A stretch of DNA of 64,000 bases, from NCBI RefSeq assembly GCF_000616095.1, contig NZ_BAMS01000002.1:486452-550451 (forward strand), given 5' to 3'. Shown here piece after piece: positions 49,261 through 58,867 of the stretch (position 1 is the stretch's first letter; each line of letters begins with the position of its first letter). Below the pieces are notes generated by a model. That model was not told the DNA's origin. It ran no database searches and saw nothing but the letters and a program-made list of their open reading frames with translations. The position numbers and the translations under genes are program-made. The stretch is from Sneathiella glossodoripedis JCM 23214. Its GTDB lineage: Bacteria > Pseudomonadota > Alphaproteobacteria > Sneathiellales > Sneathiellaceae.

Positions 49261-49911
49261 TTATTGCTCTTGCCCTTCGGATTTGGCTTCCTGTTCGATC
49301 CGTTCAATGACCTGCAAAATGACACTGCTGTCCTGCGCGCCGGAAAGAGCATATTTTTCATCAATAATGAAAAAGGGAACACCGGAAATACCCATTTCCC
49401 GGGCCCGCGCATCTTCCGCTGCGACCACGTCCAGATCCCTGTCAGTCGCCAGAAGGTCGCGAACGATTTCCGCATTCATTCCAGCATCCGCCGCCGCCTG
49501 AACCAGAACCTCGCTATCGCCCAGATCCTTTCCATCCATGAAAAAGGCCTGGAATAGATTTTCAACAACCTGATCCTGACAGCCTGCGCTCGCCGCCCAT
49601 TTTATGACCCGGTGAGAATTCAGGGTATTGGGAGAGCGGGCAATTTTCGAAAACTGAAAATCAAGCCCCACAGCCTGACCCGCTTTGGCCATATGTTCAT
49701 AAAGCTCTTTCGCTCGCTCAGCACTGCCAAATTTTTTAGCAGTGAATTCCTTGCGGTCAGCCCCCTCTAATGGCATGTCAGGGTGCAGCTGAAAAGGATG
49801 CCAGGCAATATCAACATCAAGATCAGGACGTTCGGCAAGAGCTGCTTCGAGTTTCCGTTTGCCAATGAGGCACCACGGGCAAACGGTATCAGAGATAATG
49901 TCTATTTTCAT
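49261..49911 (-). CDS. DsbA family oxidoreductase (FrnE-like)
   Basis: 216 residues with no signal peptide, so cytoplasmic. Active site C11-P-W-C14 in DTVCPWCLIGKRKLEAAL, followed by the helical insertion (SPNTLNSHRVIKWAA) and GISGVPFFIIDEKYALSGAQ with the cis-proline. FrnE-type proteins are cytoplasmic DsbA-fold thiol oxidoreductases. The annotated relatives include polyketide-synthesis FrnE. Physiological substrate unknown. Confidence 0.9.
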   Translation of the reverse strand: MKIDIISDTVCPWCLIGKRKLEAALAERPDLDVDIAWHPFQLHPDMPLEGADRKEFTAKKFGSAERAKELYEHMAKAGQAVGLDFQFSKIARSPNTLNSHRVIKWAASAGCQDQVVENLFQAFFMDGKDLGDSEVLVQAAADAGMNAEIVRDLLATDRDLDVVAAEDARAREMGISGVPFFIIDEKYALSGAQDSSVILQVIERIEQEAKSEGQEQ

Positions 49912-49973
49912 ATCTCATACATAGGAGCACGAGCGCGTTTTCGCAACTTTTATCTGGAATGAATGTTCCAGAT

Positions 49974-51262
49974 TTATTCTGAATACCCTTCTGCCTGTGC
50001 CCGCTTGAGCACGATCGCCAGATCTTCGTCATCAAGCATTTCCGTCAGGCCTATCTTGATGGTTGCCTCAACCGGTCGCGCAATTGCAGCGATTGTGTAT
50101 TCCGTATTGCGGGTTACGCCATATACGCGGCTAAGGGCAATAAAGGCATCACGCCTTGCAGTCCCGGGCAGGGCGATCAGAAAGCTGTTACTGTTGAAAC
50201 GGCCGCAAAAATCTTCACCACGCATCAGAAGTGACAGAATATTCCCGACCTGACGCAAGACCTGATCTCCGGCTGGATATCCATATTCCTCGTTAATTTC
50301 AGTCAAGTTCGCAATCTCTACCGAAGCGACCGTCAAATGTTTGGACCTTGATGAATGATCCGCAATCATATGCTTCATATGAGCATGGACAAATCCGTGC
50401 GAATAAAGACCGGTCAGACCATCCGTGACGGGAAGCGGGCGCGAAGTTTTCAATAATTTCTGCAATGAGAAGCGTAATTGAGACTGATCGATAAGCAGTT
50501 TGGATCGGGCGAATAACGAAGACATCTCACCGGGATGAATAACGATGTCAGATGCGCCGTGAATATAGGCAGCCTCGCGGTTATTCTCATTTTCCAGAAC
50601 GAAAATAACCGGCAGGTTATAAAGTCGGCTATCTCCCCGAATATCAAGGCATAACCGAAAATTCACATCACCCTGTCCCGCACCAAGAATTATGACCGCA
50701 TCATAATTGCCCGCCCGCAACTCATCAGCAACCAGATCTGCGTTTGGACACAGGCGTACCTTCGCAACCCGGCTCAATTGAAGCATGACATCACCAACGA
50801 TGGCATTCTGATTGCCCACAAGAAGGATGGCGTTTTGTGCCTCTTCAGGTGAGGGTTCACTAAAATCCTTTTCCATAAACCCGTATAGGATGTGGTATTC
50901 TGACGGCGATCGTACTCCTGCTTCATGGTCTGCAGACGGATCATAGAGAGGGCCCTTGTCCTCAGTTCCAGATCGCAAAAATTATCAGGTACCGACTGAA
51001 TATCCGACGCTTTTGGATTGTCCCCAACGATCAATAGGGGAATTTCTGCATTTGCGATCCCCTCAAGCAAGTCTGCCTTTCCCTGTAAATTGTTGGAGCC
51101 AGACTGGATCAGCACCAGATCAAAATCGGCGATATCATCTTTGAGGGAGTCAAAGTCCAAAATCGCGCTTTTGGTCAATGCGACATTCTCATCTTCAAAG
51201 CAATTTTGAATTTTATCTGTGGGCTCGTCAGAGAGAACAAGGATATTTGCTGTTACGGCCAT
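49974..51262 (-). CDS. PopA/PleD-like protein: two receiver-like domains plus degenerate GGDEF with intact I-site, one frameshift
   Basis: About 429 residues, REC-REC-GGDEF as in PleD and PopA. In the first REC the phosphoacceptor position is Gln53 (DLVLIQSG) in place of the usual Asp, and the second reads DAVIILGAGQGD, again without it. The GGDEF signature is NSNSF, which cannot bind GTP and metal for synthesis. The allosteric I-site RxxD (RGED) is kept five residues upstream, exactly as in active cyclases. It is therefore a likely c-di-GMP receptor, not a cyclase. The frame breaks near 50900 between QEYDRRQ and EYHILYGFMEKDF, a probable lost base. Start ATG 51262 (MAVTANILVLSDEPTDKI). Confidence 0.83.
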
Positions 51263-51431
51263 GGAAGTGATCTCTTTTTTTGCAGTACCTGTCCACTCAT
51301 TTGAACAGCAATTTATTAAAAATCTCTTCTTTTTTGGAGAACCCGCGACAAAAGAATATTGAACACTTGCATTTCTCGTCAGCTAGCGGAACTATGGCGC
51401 ACAATAACAACACCAATATGGGAGAAAACAA

Positions 51432-52199
51432 TTGACGACCCCCACATTTCTTGATGGTAAACACGCTCTTGTAACAGGCGCTTCATCTGGCCTTGGCTGG
51501 CAGTTTGCCTTAACTCTGGCAAGGGCAGGGGCCAAAGTCTCCATTGCCGCGCGCAGTACAGATAAACTTGAAAAGCTTGCCGCTGAAATCGAATCCTTCG
51601 ATGGCCGCGCTGTGCCGGTTAAAATGGATGTCACAGATTTGAGCAGCATTCGCGATGGTGTCGCCGCCGCTGAAACCGAACTGGGGCCTGTGAATATTCT
51701 GGTCAATAATTCCGGCGTCAGTGCTCTCAGCCGCTCAGAATCTATTAGCGAGGAAGACTTTGATCTTGTTATGGACACCAATGCCAAGGGTGCGTTTTTT
51801 GTGGCCCAAAGCGTTGCTCAAAGCATGATCCGTCACGGAAATGGCGGCAAAATCATAAATATTGCCTCCGTTGCTGCGAACCGGGTCCTGAAACAGAATA
51901 TTGCCTACTGCATGTCGAAAGCAGCGGTGCAGCATATGACAGCTGCGTTGGCGGATGAGTGGGGCAAATATAAAATTCAGGTCAATGGTATTAATCCCGG
52001 TTACATTGTCACCGGTATCAACCGTGACTATTGGGACAGTGAGCCAGGTAAAAAGCTGATCGAAAAACTCCCCGGTAGACGGGTCGGTGAGCCAGCGCAT
52101 CTTGATGGCGTCCTGTTATTGCTGGCAGGGCCCGGTTCTGATTTCATGACCGGCAGTATGATTGAAGTTGATGACGGCTTGACAGCCCACGGCTTCTAA
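51432..52199 (+). CDS. Short-chain dehydrogenase/reductase
   Basis: 255 residues. The start is TTG 51432 with GGGAG a few bases upstream (TTPTFLDGKHALVTGASSGLGWQFAL); no ATG is suitable. Motifs: TGASSGLG, NNSG, KIINIASVAANRVL and YCMSKAAVQHM (Tyr-x3-Lys). The GYIVTGINRDYW segment is typical of SDRs acting on 3-oxoacyl or related substrates. Exact substrate unknown. It starts the oxidoreductase group. Confidence 0.9.
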   Translation: MTTPTFLDGKHALVTGASSGLGWQFALTLARAGAKVSIAARSTDKLEKLAAEIESFDGRAVPVKMDVTDLSSIRDGVAAAETELGPVNILVNNSGVSALSRSESISEEDFDLVMDTNAKGAFFVAQSVAQSMIRHGNGGKIINIASVAANRVLKQNIAYCMSKAAVQHMTAALADEWGKYKIQVNGINPGYIVTGINRDYWDSEPGKKLIEKLPGRRVGEPAHLDGVLLLLAGPGSDFMTGSMIEVDDGLTAHGF

Positions 52200-52411
52200 T
52201 TAGCTGGGTTCCATCTGGGAGGGGCGAAGATTAAGGCTACAATCGTCTGTTTCGCCTCTTCATGTTCCATATTATTCATGGAGGAGAGCAACATCGCCGC
52301 CCCTGTCACACCTTCTTTGTGGGCGACAAGTTTGCTATGGCCAGCATTAATGGCTTCGATCACCGTTTCGAAGTAACATTCCTCGACCATCCCCTTTAGC
52401 ATGGAATCCAT
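52196..52411 (-). CDS. Hypothetical small protein
   Basis: 71 residues from ATG 52411 (a TTG sits one codon earlier). Sequence MDSMLKGMVEECYFETVIEA then INAGHSKLVAHKEGVTGAAMLLS; mostly helical, no signal peptide or recognised domain. It overlaps the SDR stop by 4 bases, tail to tail. Codon use looks ordinary for the window, but no ribosome-binding site stands out. Possibly real; not recognised. Confidence 0.4.
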   Translation of the reverse strand: MDSMLKGMVEECYFETVIEAINAGHSKLVAHKEGVTGAAMLLSSMNNMEHEEAKQTIVALIFAPPRWNPAN

Positions 52412-52572
52412 CAATTACGCTTTCTATCGCCAAGATTATGGCAGGGTGTAATACTATTGTGTAAACAAATTATGACAATCTGGTCAGTTTTTTCAATTTC
52501 TTTATATTAGCTTGAGTTTTTTTCACCAAACAAGATATAGTTACAAATAAAACTATTTTTGGGGAAGAGATC

Positions 52573-53826
52573 ATGGGAAAGCCTTTTAGTATCATTGCAG
52601 GCGGCGGTCTTGTTGGCTTAACGCTGGCTTTAGCCCTTCATAAAAAAGGGTTCAAAACGAAAATCTTTGAAACCGTTCCTGAAATTCTCCCCTTGGGTGT
52701 TGGAATTAATCTATTGCCCCATTCGGTCACCAATCTTGCAAAGCTTGGTTTGCTTGATGATCTCAAAGAAGTGGCAATCGAAACCTCCAGTCTCGCCTAC
52801 TATACGGACGACGGTAAGGAAATCTGGAAAGAGCCCCGCGGACTTGCCGCAGGATACGACGTCCCGCAATTTTCTATTCACCGTGGTGACTTTCACATGA
52901 TCCTTCTCAAGCATGTGAAAGAAAGGCTGGGAGAAGATGCAATTGTTCAGGATCATCGTCTGGACAGTTTTGATCAGGATGAGAAGGGAGTTACTGTCCA
53001 TTTTACAAACCACACAGGGGAAATAAAACGCGAAAGCTTCAAAGCTGACTATTTAATCGGTGCAGATGGCATCAATTCCCGCCTTAGAAATATCTTCTAT
53101 CCAAATGAGGGGGCACCACATTATTCCGGTCAGATTTTATGGCGCGGGGTGTCAGAAATAGAACCCTATCTCGACGGACGTTCCATGTTCATGGCGGGTC
53201 ACAATGACCTTAAACTGGTGGCTTACCCCATTCGCAGATCAAGCGCAGAGCGTGGTCTGTCATATGTAAACTGGATCGCTGAACGCAGTATCCCATCAAA
53301 CCTGGCTGAGCGTCAGGGGGACTGGAATCAGGAAGGATTGCTGGAGGAATTCGCATCCCACTTCGCAGACTGGAACTTGGGATGGCTCGATGTTCAGCAT
53401 CTGTTTGAAAATGCGATCAGCATTCATAAATTCCCGATGATCGACAGAAACCCCATTCCAAAATGGAGTTTCGATCGGGTGACACTGATGGGTGATGCAG
53501 CCCATGCTATGTACCCCAACGGATCAAACGGTGTGTCGCAAGGCGTACTTGACGCCATGACATTCGCTGATTTGATGGAAGAGGGGGGTAACATCACCGA
53601 TATTCTTCAAAAATATGAAGATGCCAGACGCGAAGTAACCTCTAAAATTGTGCTTGCCAACCGTGAAACCGGCCCAGAGAAGGTTATGCAAATGGTGCAT
53701 GAGACCTGCGATGGTAACTGTGGTGCTGTTCACAAATGCATTGACCAAGCTACCTTGGAAGAGGTTGCAACCTCGTATAAAAAACTGGCGGGCTTTCATG
53801 CAGGAACGCTGAACAAGGGCGCTTAA
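52573..53826 (+). CDS. FAD-dependent monooxygenase (PHBH/PhzS-like)
   Basis: 417 residues, ATG 52573 after GGGGAAGAG. The FAD dinucleotide motif is IIAGGGLVGLTLALALHKKG, the DG motif YLIGADGINSRLR and the GD motif VTLMGDAAHAMYPNGSNG. This is the group A flavoprotein hydroxylase family, with the PhzS-like flavin-dependent oxidoreductases the closest look. Substrate unknown. It converges on the FMN reductase gene with 4 bases between them. Confidence 0.92.
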   Translation: MGKPFSIIAGGGLVGLTLALALHKKGFKTKIFETVPEILPLGVGINLLPHSVTNLAKLGLLDDLKEVAIETSSLAYYTDDGKEIWKEPRGLAAGYDVPQFSIHRGDFHMILLKHVKERLGEDAIVQDHRLDSFDQDEKGVTVHFTNHTGEIKRESFKADYLIGADGINSRLRNIFYPNEGAPHYSGQILWRGVSEIEPYLDGRSMFMAGHNDLKLVAYPIRRSSAERGLSYVNWIAERSIPSNLAERQGDWNQEGLLEEFASHFADWNLGWLDVQHLFENAISIHKFPMIDRNPIPKWSFDRVTLMGDAAHAMYPNGSNGVSQGVLDAMTFADLMEEGGNITDILQKYEDARREVTSKIVLANRETGPEKVMQMVHETCDGNCGAVHKCIDQATLEEVATSYKKLAGFHAGTLNKGA

Positions 53827-53830
53827 AAAG

Positions 53831-54436
53831 CTACATTCCATTCTTGTAGGTTTTCAAATCCTGACATCTGTCACGGACATCTTCCATGACGATGGCTGTT
53901 TCAACAAGAAACCTCAAGGAATATTGAAAGCGTTTCAGTAGTTCCTGATCCAGATCACTGGGAACTGAATCGACAAATAATTTTGTTACATGGCGAAGGA
54001 TAATGTGATCTGGAAGCCAGGTAATAAAGTTATTCTTGTAACCGCTCATTCTAAGCTCCGCGACCGGATAGGCGCCGCCCATACCAGAACTCACTCCCAC
54101 AATCTGTGCTGGTTTATGTGCAAGTTCACCGCCATCGCACATCAGCAGAAAATTCTTTAAATGCGCAGGCACCATTCCGGCCCATTCGGGCGATATAACG
54201 ACAAATCCTTTACAGGCCTTCAAACGCTCACTAATGGGGCGCCAGTCAGCAACCATCTGACTTTCTTTTTCCCACTTGTCTTCCGTCCAAAGGGGAACGT
54301 TTAAATCTCTAAGAGAAAAAACATCCACCTCAACTGGCCGCTCAAGTAATTTAAGCTGCTTTTCAACAACCTTGCCTATACGTGCTGACTCAGCCTCTTC
54401 GCGAATACTTCCGATAATGATGCCTATTTTTGTCAT
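53831..54436 (-). CDS. NADPH-dependent FMN reductase family protein
   Basis: 201 residues from ATG 54436 (MTKIGIIIGSIREEAESARIG), with GAGGAG upstream; a longer frame to 54493 is less likely. The flavodoxin-like fold has IIIGSIR at the N-terminus, FVVISPEWAGMVPAHLKNFL and VGVSSGMGGAYP. It reduces FMN or quinones with NAD(P)H and could feed flavin to a nearby monooxygenase, though both nearby monooxygenases have their own FAD domains. 93 bases upstream is the BVMO gene on the same strand. Confidence 0.88.
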   Translation of the reverse strand: MTKIGIIIGSIREEAESARIGKVVEKQLKLLERPVEVDVFSLRDLNVPLWTEDKWEKESQMVADWRPISERLKACKGFVVISPEWAGMVPAHLKNFLLMCDGGELAHKPAQIVGVSSGMGGAYPVAELRMSGYKNNFITWLPDHIILRHVTKLFVDSVPSDLDQELLKRFQYSLRFLVETAIVMEDVRDRCQDLKTYKNGM

Positions 54437-54529
54437 ATGCTCCTCATTCTTGGATGACAGCATACTACTTAATAGGCATTCCATTACTTCCAAGGAATTA
54501 TTCCTCCGCCTGGCAATTCGTACTAGAAG

Positions 54530-56029
54530 TTACTTGTAAATAAGAGTTCCATCCTCCAGGTCAGCGACTGGTATTTCATCCTTTTCACGATAATAGTCCT
54601 GACTGAACACCCAAGGTTGGCGATCCCCCTGTTTTGGCATGATATGCATATGCCGCATCAAATAACCCGCGTTGAAATTTTCGCTGTCTACGAAGGGAAG
54701 CTCCGGCATATCCTTGTCTTCCGCCCTAAGCTCTGGAATAACCTTTCGAGCGCCTTTCTCCTCCATGTGATTGAGCAATCGACAAACAAACTCTGAGACC
54801 AGCTCCGAACGCATGGTCCAACTGGTCCGCAAATACCCAAATACCCACGCAAGATTGGGAAGGCCACTAAACATAATGCCCCGATGCGCCCAACTTTCCG
54901 AAAATTGATAGGCGTTTCCATCAACCGTAATTTCAATATCACCAAGCGCACTCATGTTAAATCCGGTCGCGGAAATAATAATATCTGCTTTCAGATGAGT
55001 TCCTGATTTCAGCTGAATGCCGTCTTCATCAAAGCACTCAATCTGATCCGTCACGACAGACGCATCCCCTTTACGCATGGCGATAAACATATCCCCGTCG
55101 GGCACAAATGCCAGACGCTGACGCCACGGCCGGTAACTTGGCGTGAAATGTGGATCAAGCGGGATTTCATCCCCCAGATATTTCCGCGCAGCGGTCATCA
55201 GATCCTCACGTAATTTTTCCGGCTCTTCAAAAGATCGTCGGGTTGTAAGCTCCTGCTCTTTTAAAACTTTTTGACGGGCAATTTCATGAATCCATTCGTC
55301 GGGTATATCAAATTCCCTAAGCGTATCTATCAGCTCATCACTGTTGGGACGTGCCGCAAAATAGGTTGGCGATCTTTGCAGCATCGTTATGTGCTTGGTT
55401 TTACCTGCCATCGCAGGAATAAGTGTCGCCGCCGTCGCTCCAGATCCGATGACAACGACTTCTTTTCCTTCATAATCAAGATCTTCGGGCCAGGTCTGCG
55501 GATGGATGAGGGGGCCTTTAAACCTCTCTTTTCCCGGATAATCAGGTATATATCCCGCAGAATGCCGATAATACCCTTGGCACATCCAAAGGAAATTGCA
55601 CGTGTAAATTTCCGTGCTGCCATCGCTTTTCTCGACGCTTAAAGTCCACAAATTCCGGTCACTATCCCAATCCGCTTGGGTAACTTTGTGCTGATAGCGA
55701 ATATGTCTGCGAATATCCTGTTCATCCAGGCATTCATTCAGATATTTCAATATCTCATCCGCTGTCGCAATAGGGGGGCCGGACCAGGGTTTCCACTTAT
55801 AGCCGAATGTATATAAATCGCTATCGGAGCGAATTCCCGGATATTTGTGGGTATGCCACGTTCCCCCAAAACTCTCTTGCGTCTCCAGAAGGGTGAATGA
55901 TTTATCCGGGCAGGATTTCTGCAAGTGATAGGCTGCATTTATTCCCGAAATTCCCGCGCCAATTACGATGACATCAAAATAGGTTTGCTCAACCTCAGCA
56001 GTTGGCCTGCTTTGTACTTGTGTGTTCAT
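54530..56029 (-). CDS. Flavin-containing monooxygenase, Baeyer-Villiger type
   Basis: 499 residues from ATG 56029 (MNTQVQSRPTAEVEQTYFDV), with GGGGAG upstream. N-terminal FAD motif VIGAGISGINAAYHLQ, ESFGGTWHTHKYPGIRSDSD, and the Baeyer-Villiger fingerprint RFKGPLIHPQTWPE (F-x-G-x3-H-x3-W-P). The NADPH motif is VVIGSGATAATL, followed by IISATGF. It would convert ketones to esters using NADPH and O2. Substrate not predictable. Confidence 0.92.
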   Translation of the reverse strand: MNTQVQSRPTAEVEQTYFDVIVIGAGISGINAAYHLQKSCPDKSFTLLETQESFGGTWHTHKYPGIRSDSDLYTFGYKWKPWSGPPIATADEILKYLNECLDEQDIRRHIRYQHKVTQADWDSDRNLWTLSVEKSDGSTEIYTCNFLWMCQGYYRHSAGYIPDYPGKERFKGPLIHPQTWPEDLDYEGKEVVVIGSGATAATLIPAMAGKTKHITMLQRSPTYFAARPNSDELIDTLREFDIPDEWIHEIARQKVLKEQELTTRRSFEEPEKLREDLMTAARKYLGDEIPLDPHFTPSYRPWRQRLAFVPDGDMFIAMRKGDASVVTDQIECFDEDGIQLKSGTHLKADIIISATGFNMSALGDIEITVDGNAYQFSESWAHRGIMFSGLPNLAWVFGYLRTSWTMRSELVSEFVCRLLNHMEEKGARKVIPELRAEDKDMPELPFVDSENFNAGYLMRHMHIMPKQGDRQPWVFSQDYYREKDEIPVADLEDGTLIYK

Positions 56030-56125
56030 GTTTTCTCCCCGGCCATATATTCGGCTCTTCTTCCTTATATAACACAATAACCTAGAATGAGAGTTAGGCA
56101 AGTGCACTACTGAATTGTGCACAAA

Positions 56126-56155
56126 AAAAGCCGCCAGATATCTCTGACGGCTTTT
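56126..56155 (-). terminator. Intrinsic terminator after the chemoreceptor gene
   Basis: Stem AAAAGCCG / CGGCTTTT extended by CAGA/TCTG with one mismatch, followed by T7 on the minus strand. Confidence 0.82.
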
Positions 56156-56176
56156 AACTTTAAGAGCGGGGTATTC

Positions 56177-58220
56177 TTATGCGGATTTAACGTCGCTTAA
56201 GAATGTACGTATTTCCTGTTCAAAATTCTGCGTCACTGAATTCATCATTTCGGCAGTATCTTTCAACATGGAAGACGTTGAGGTTCCACTTTCCGCACCA
56301 ACGCGAATTTCCTGTACGCTTTGTGACACTTCATTTGCACCACCTGCGGCCTGTTGCACGTTCATGGAAATTTCACCAGTCGCTGCACTTTGCTCTTCAA
56401 TGGCGGACGAAATACCAGTGGTAATATTACTGATTTCATTAATAACCTTGCCAATGGCGGTCATTGATTCAACCACTTCCGAAGTAACACTTTGCATGTC
56501 GGATATCTGGACGCTGATTTCCTCGGTTGCTTTTGCCGTCTGATTAGCAAGTGACTTCACTTCCGATGCCACAACCGCAAATCCTTTACCCGCTTCGCCG
56601 GCTCGCGCTGCTTCAATGGTCGCGTTCAGGGCCAGCAGGTTGGTCTGATTTGCGATATCCTGAATAAGATCCACAACGGTTTCAATTTTCTGACCGGCTT
56701 GCGTAAGGTCTTCTGCATATTTGGTCGCTTTGCCAGCATCGTTCACAGCGGTCGTTGTCACTTGCGCCGATTTGTTGATCTGGCTGCTGATTTCACGAAT
56801 GGAACTGCTCAGCTCTTCCGTCGCGGAGGCAACTGAATTCACATTGGCTGACATGGTGTCTGAGCGTGTGCTTACACTATTGGCCAGCATTCCGGTGCTT
56901 TCCGCCTGATTGGACATATCACCAGCAGCCCGGTTCAGCTCATTGGTTGCGCTCTGCAAAGTTGCCATATTCTCATTAACCTTGGCGTCAAATTCCGCAA
57001 TGAGTTTGGAGAGAAGTTCGGCTTTTCTGGCTTGTTCTGCCATTTGTGCTTCGCGCGCTTCCGTTTCTTTACGCTCACGCTCAATTTCAGCCTGTTGCTG
57101 ACGTTCTTTTTCAAGCCGAGCCTGCTCACGAGCTTTCTCAGCCTCTGTAGCCAGTCGTTTATTTTCAAGTGAATTCTGTTTGAAAATATTCATCGCCTTG
57201 GCGATATTGCCAATTTCATCACTCCTGCTTGCTGCGGGGATATGCGTCTCTAGATCACCCTCCGCCAAATCTGTCATGGCATTGGTAATCTTTCCAATAA
57301 TCCCGGCAAGGCTGCGCGACAACAAGACAGAAATCGTAATAATGAGAATTGCACCGATCAAGATCGCACCAAGTATTGTCGTGGCAATTGTATCGGTAAC
57401 AGCTCGTGATTCCTGTTGCGTGGCCATGGTCGATGCATCATAAAACGCACTCACCTTCGCATTTGTTTCAATCACACTGTTCATCGCTGTATCAGCGGCT
57501 TCAATTGCACCCGCAACTTGCAACCACGATGCAGAAAACTGTTTGAAATAATTCTGATAGGCCGCCATTTTCTCTGTAATCAATTTTTTATTGGCGGGTG
57601 AAATATCACTTTTGGCGAGTTGCGCCGTAAATTCAGCATCCCGTTTGGCCATGCGATCAATATATTTGGGGTGAGAGCGCAGCATGAAATCTTTTTCGTG
57701 GCGACGCATCATCAGCATTGTCACGGTCAGTTCATCATTTTTCTCTTTTTTGAGCGTTTCTTCAACTTCATGAACGGCACCGCGCAGCGCACCTTGCAAA
57801 CCGACCTTTTCATTCACGCCAAGCTCAACAATACGTTGCTGCAGCAGGTCAAAAGACGTTTTGTAGGCTCCTGCAGATGCTTGCAACTCATCAAGCAATG
57901 CCAACGCTTCCGCGTCAGTGGTCTGTGTGCGTAAAGTTTCAATGTTCGAATTTAAAGCATCGAGCTCAGCAAATTGGGCCGCTTTCGCTTCATCGGATTT
58001 GGTGGCGATAAACTCTTTTTCAAAATTCTTTCGCTTTTAAAATACGGGCGTTGATTTCTTTTGTGATGTCGTGATTACCTCGCGCTAGCAGGTAATCTGC
58101 AACAACCGCAGTGTTTTTGGCACTGCCGACAAAGAAAATACCAGCGATAACCGCCAGTCCAACAATGGTAACGATCACTGGGATCGCAAGCTGGATCTTG
58201 AATGGAAATTTAGAGAACAT
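56177..58220 (-). CDS. Methyl-accepting chemotaxis protein, one frameshift
   Basis: 680 residues corrected. ATG 58220 with AGGAG upstream. TM1 ([20 protein letters not shown]), a periplasmic helical sensor of about 250 residues, TM2 ([20 protein letters not shown]), HAMP ([31 protein letters not shown]), a long Glu/Lys/Arg coiled coil, and the signalling tip [20 protein letters not shown]. No CheR-type pentapeptide is at the C-terminus (ends FLSDVKSA). The frame breaks near 58022-58025 at an A4/T4 run (ILKAKEF, then [10 protein letters not shown]), where one base looks extra. Ligand unknown. Confidence 0.93.
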
Positions 58221-58531
58221 CGGAGCTCCTGTTGCACATCAATACAATTGGAGCCAAATTATGAAAAATTTGTTGGAATTTAGTTAATATAAGCAGTTGT
58301 ATAATATTCAGAATTATAATCGTCACTTGTCGAATTCAGAAAATGCATAAATAATAATAAGTTACTCTATTTGTTAAACTTTTATGACATTTTTGTGACA
58401 GCGATTTTTTATCAAAAATCACTTAAATTTAACGCTGAATTCCTGAAATCAACTGTAAATCACGTGCGCCGGAGCTGAAAACTGTTAGCTTTTCGAACAA
58501 ATTTAAGTATTCGGAAATATAAACGGGGGAG
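58221..58531. other. Gene-free AT-rich region upstream of the chemoreceptor
   Basis: No gene found. It holds the chemoreceptor ribosome-binding site and presumably its promoter, and a small hairpin GATTTTT/AAAAATC (58403-58420). Stops are frequent in all frames. It borders the 3' end of tRNA-Ser. Confidence 0.55.
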
Positions 58532-58621
58532 TGGCGGAAGGTCGGGGATTCGAACCCCGGAAGGGCTTGCACCCTTGCTGGTTTTCAAGACCAGTGCATT
58601 CAACCGCTCTGCCAACCTTCC
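58532..58621 (-). tRNA. tRNA-Ser (anticodon UGA)
   Basis: 90 bases including encoded CCA. Acceptor GGAAGGT pairs with ACCTTCC. The anticodon loop CTTGAAA gives TGA. A long variable arm (AAGGGTGCAAGCCCTT) is typical of Ser; T-loop GGTTCGAATCC. Confidence 0.96.
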
Positions 58622-58867
58622 GCAATTTATATCAGGTTATCCCTGATAATGATCAAGCATCACTCAATCAATGACGTCCGTTTAAAGTTCCTGACGGGTG
58701 CTGTCAATAGTTTAGATGGACAATTTTTAGAAAAGAAAAACTGGATAAACTCAAAACCGCCATAAATCCGCGAAAACTTGATAAATTAACTGCAGTCGCA
58801 AGAGTGAGGCATTGCTCTTGTTTTCAGGCTGTGGCAAAAAAGAAGATATAAAAATCGGGTGAGGTGA

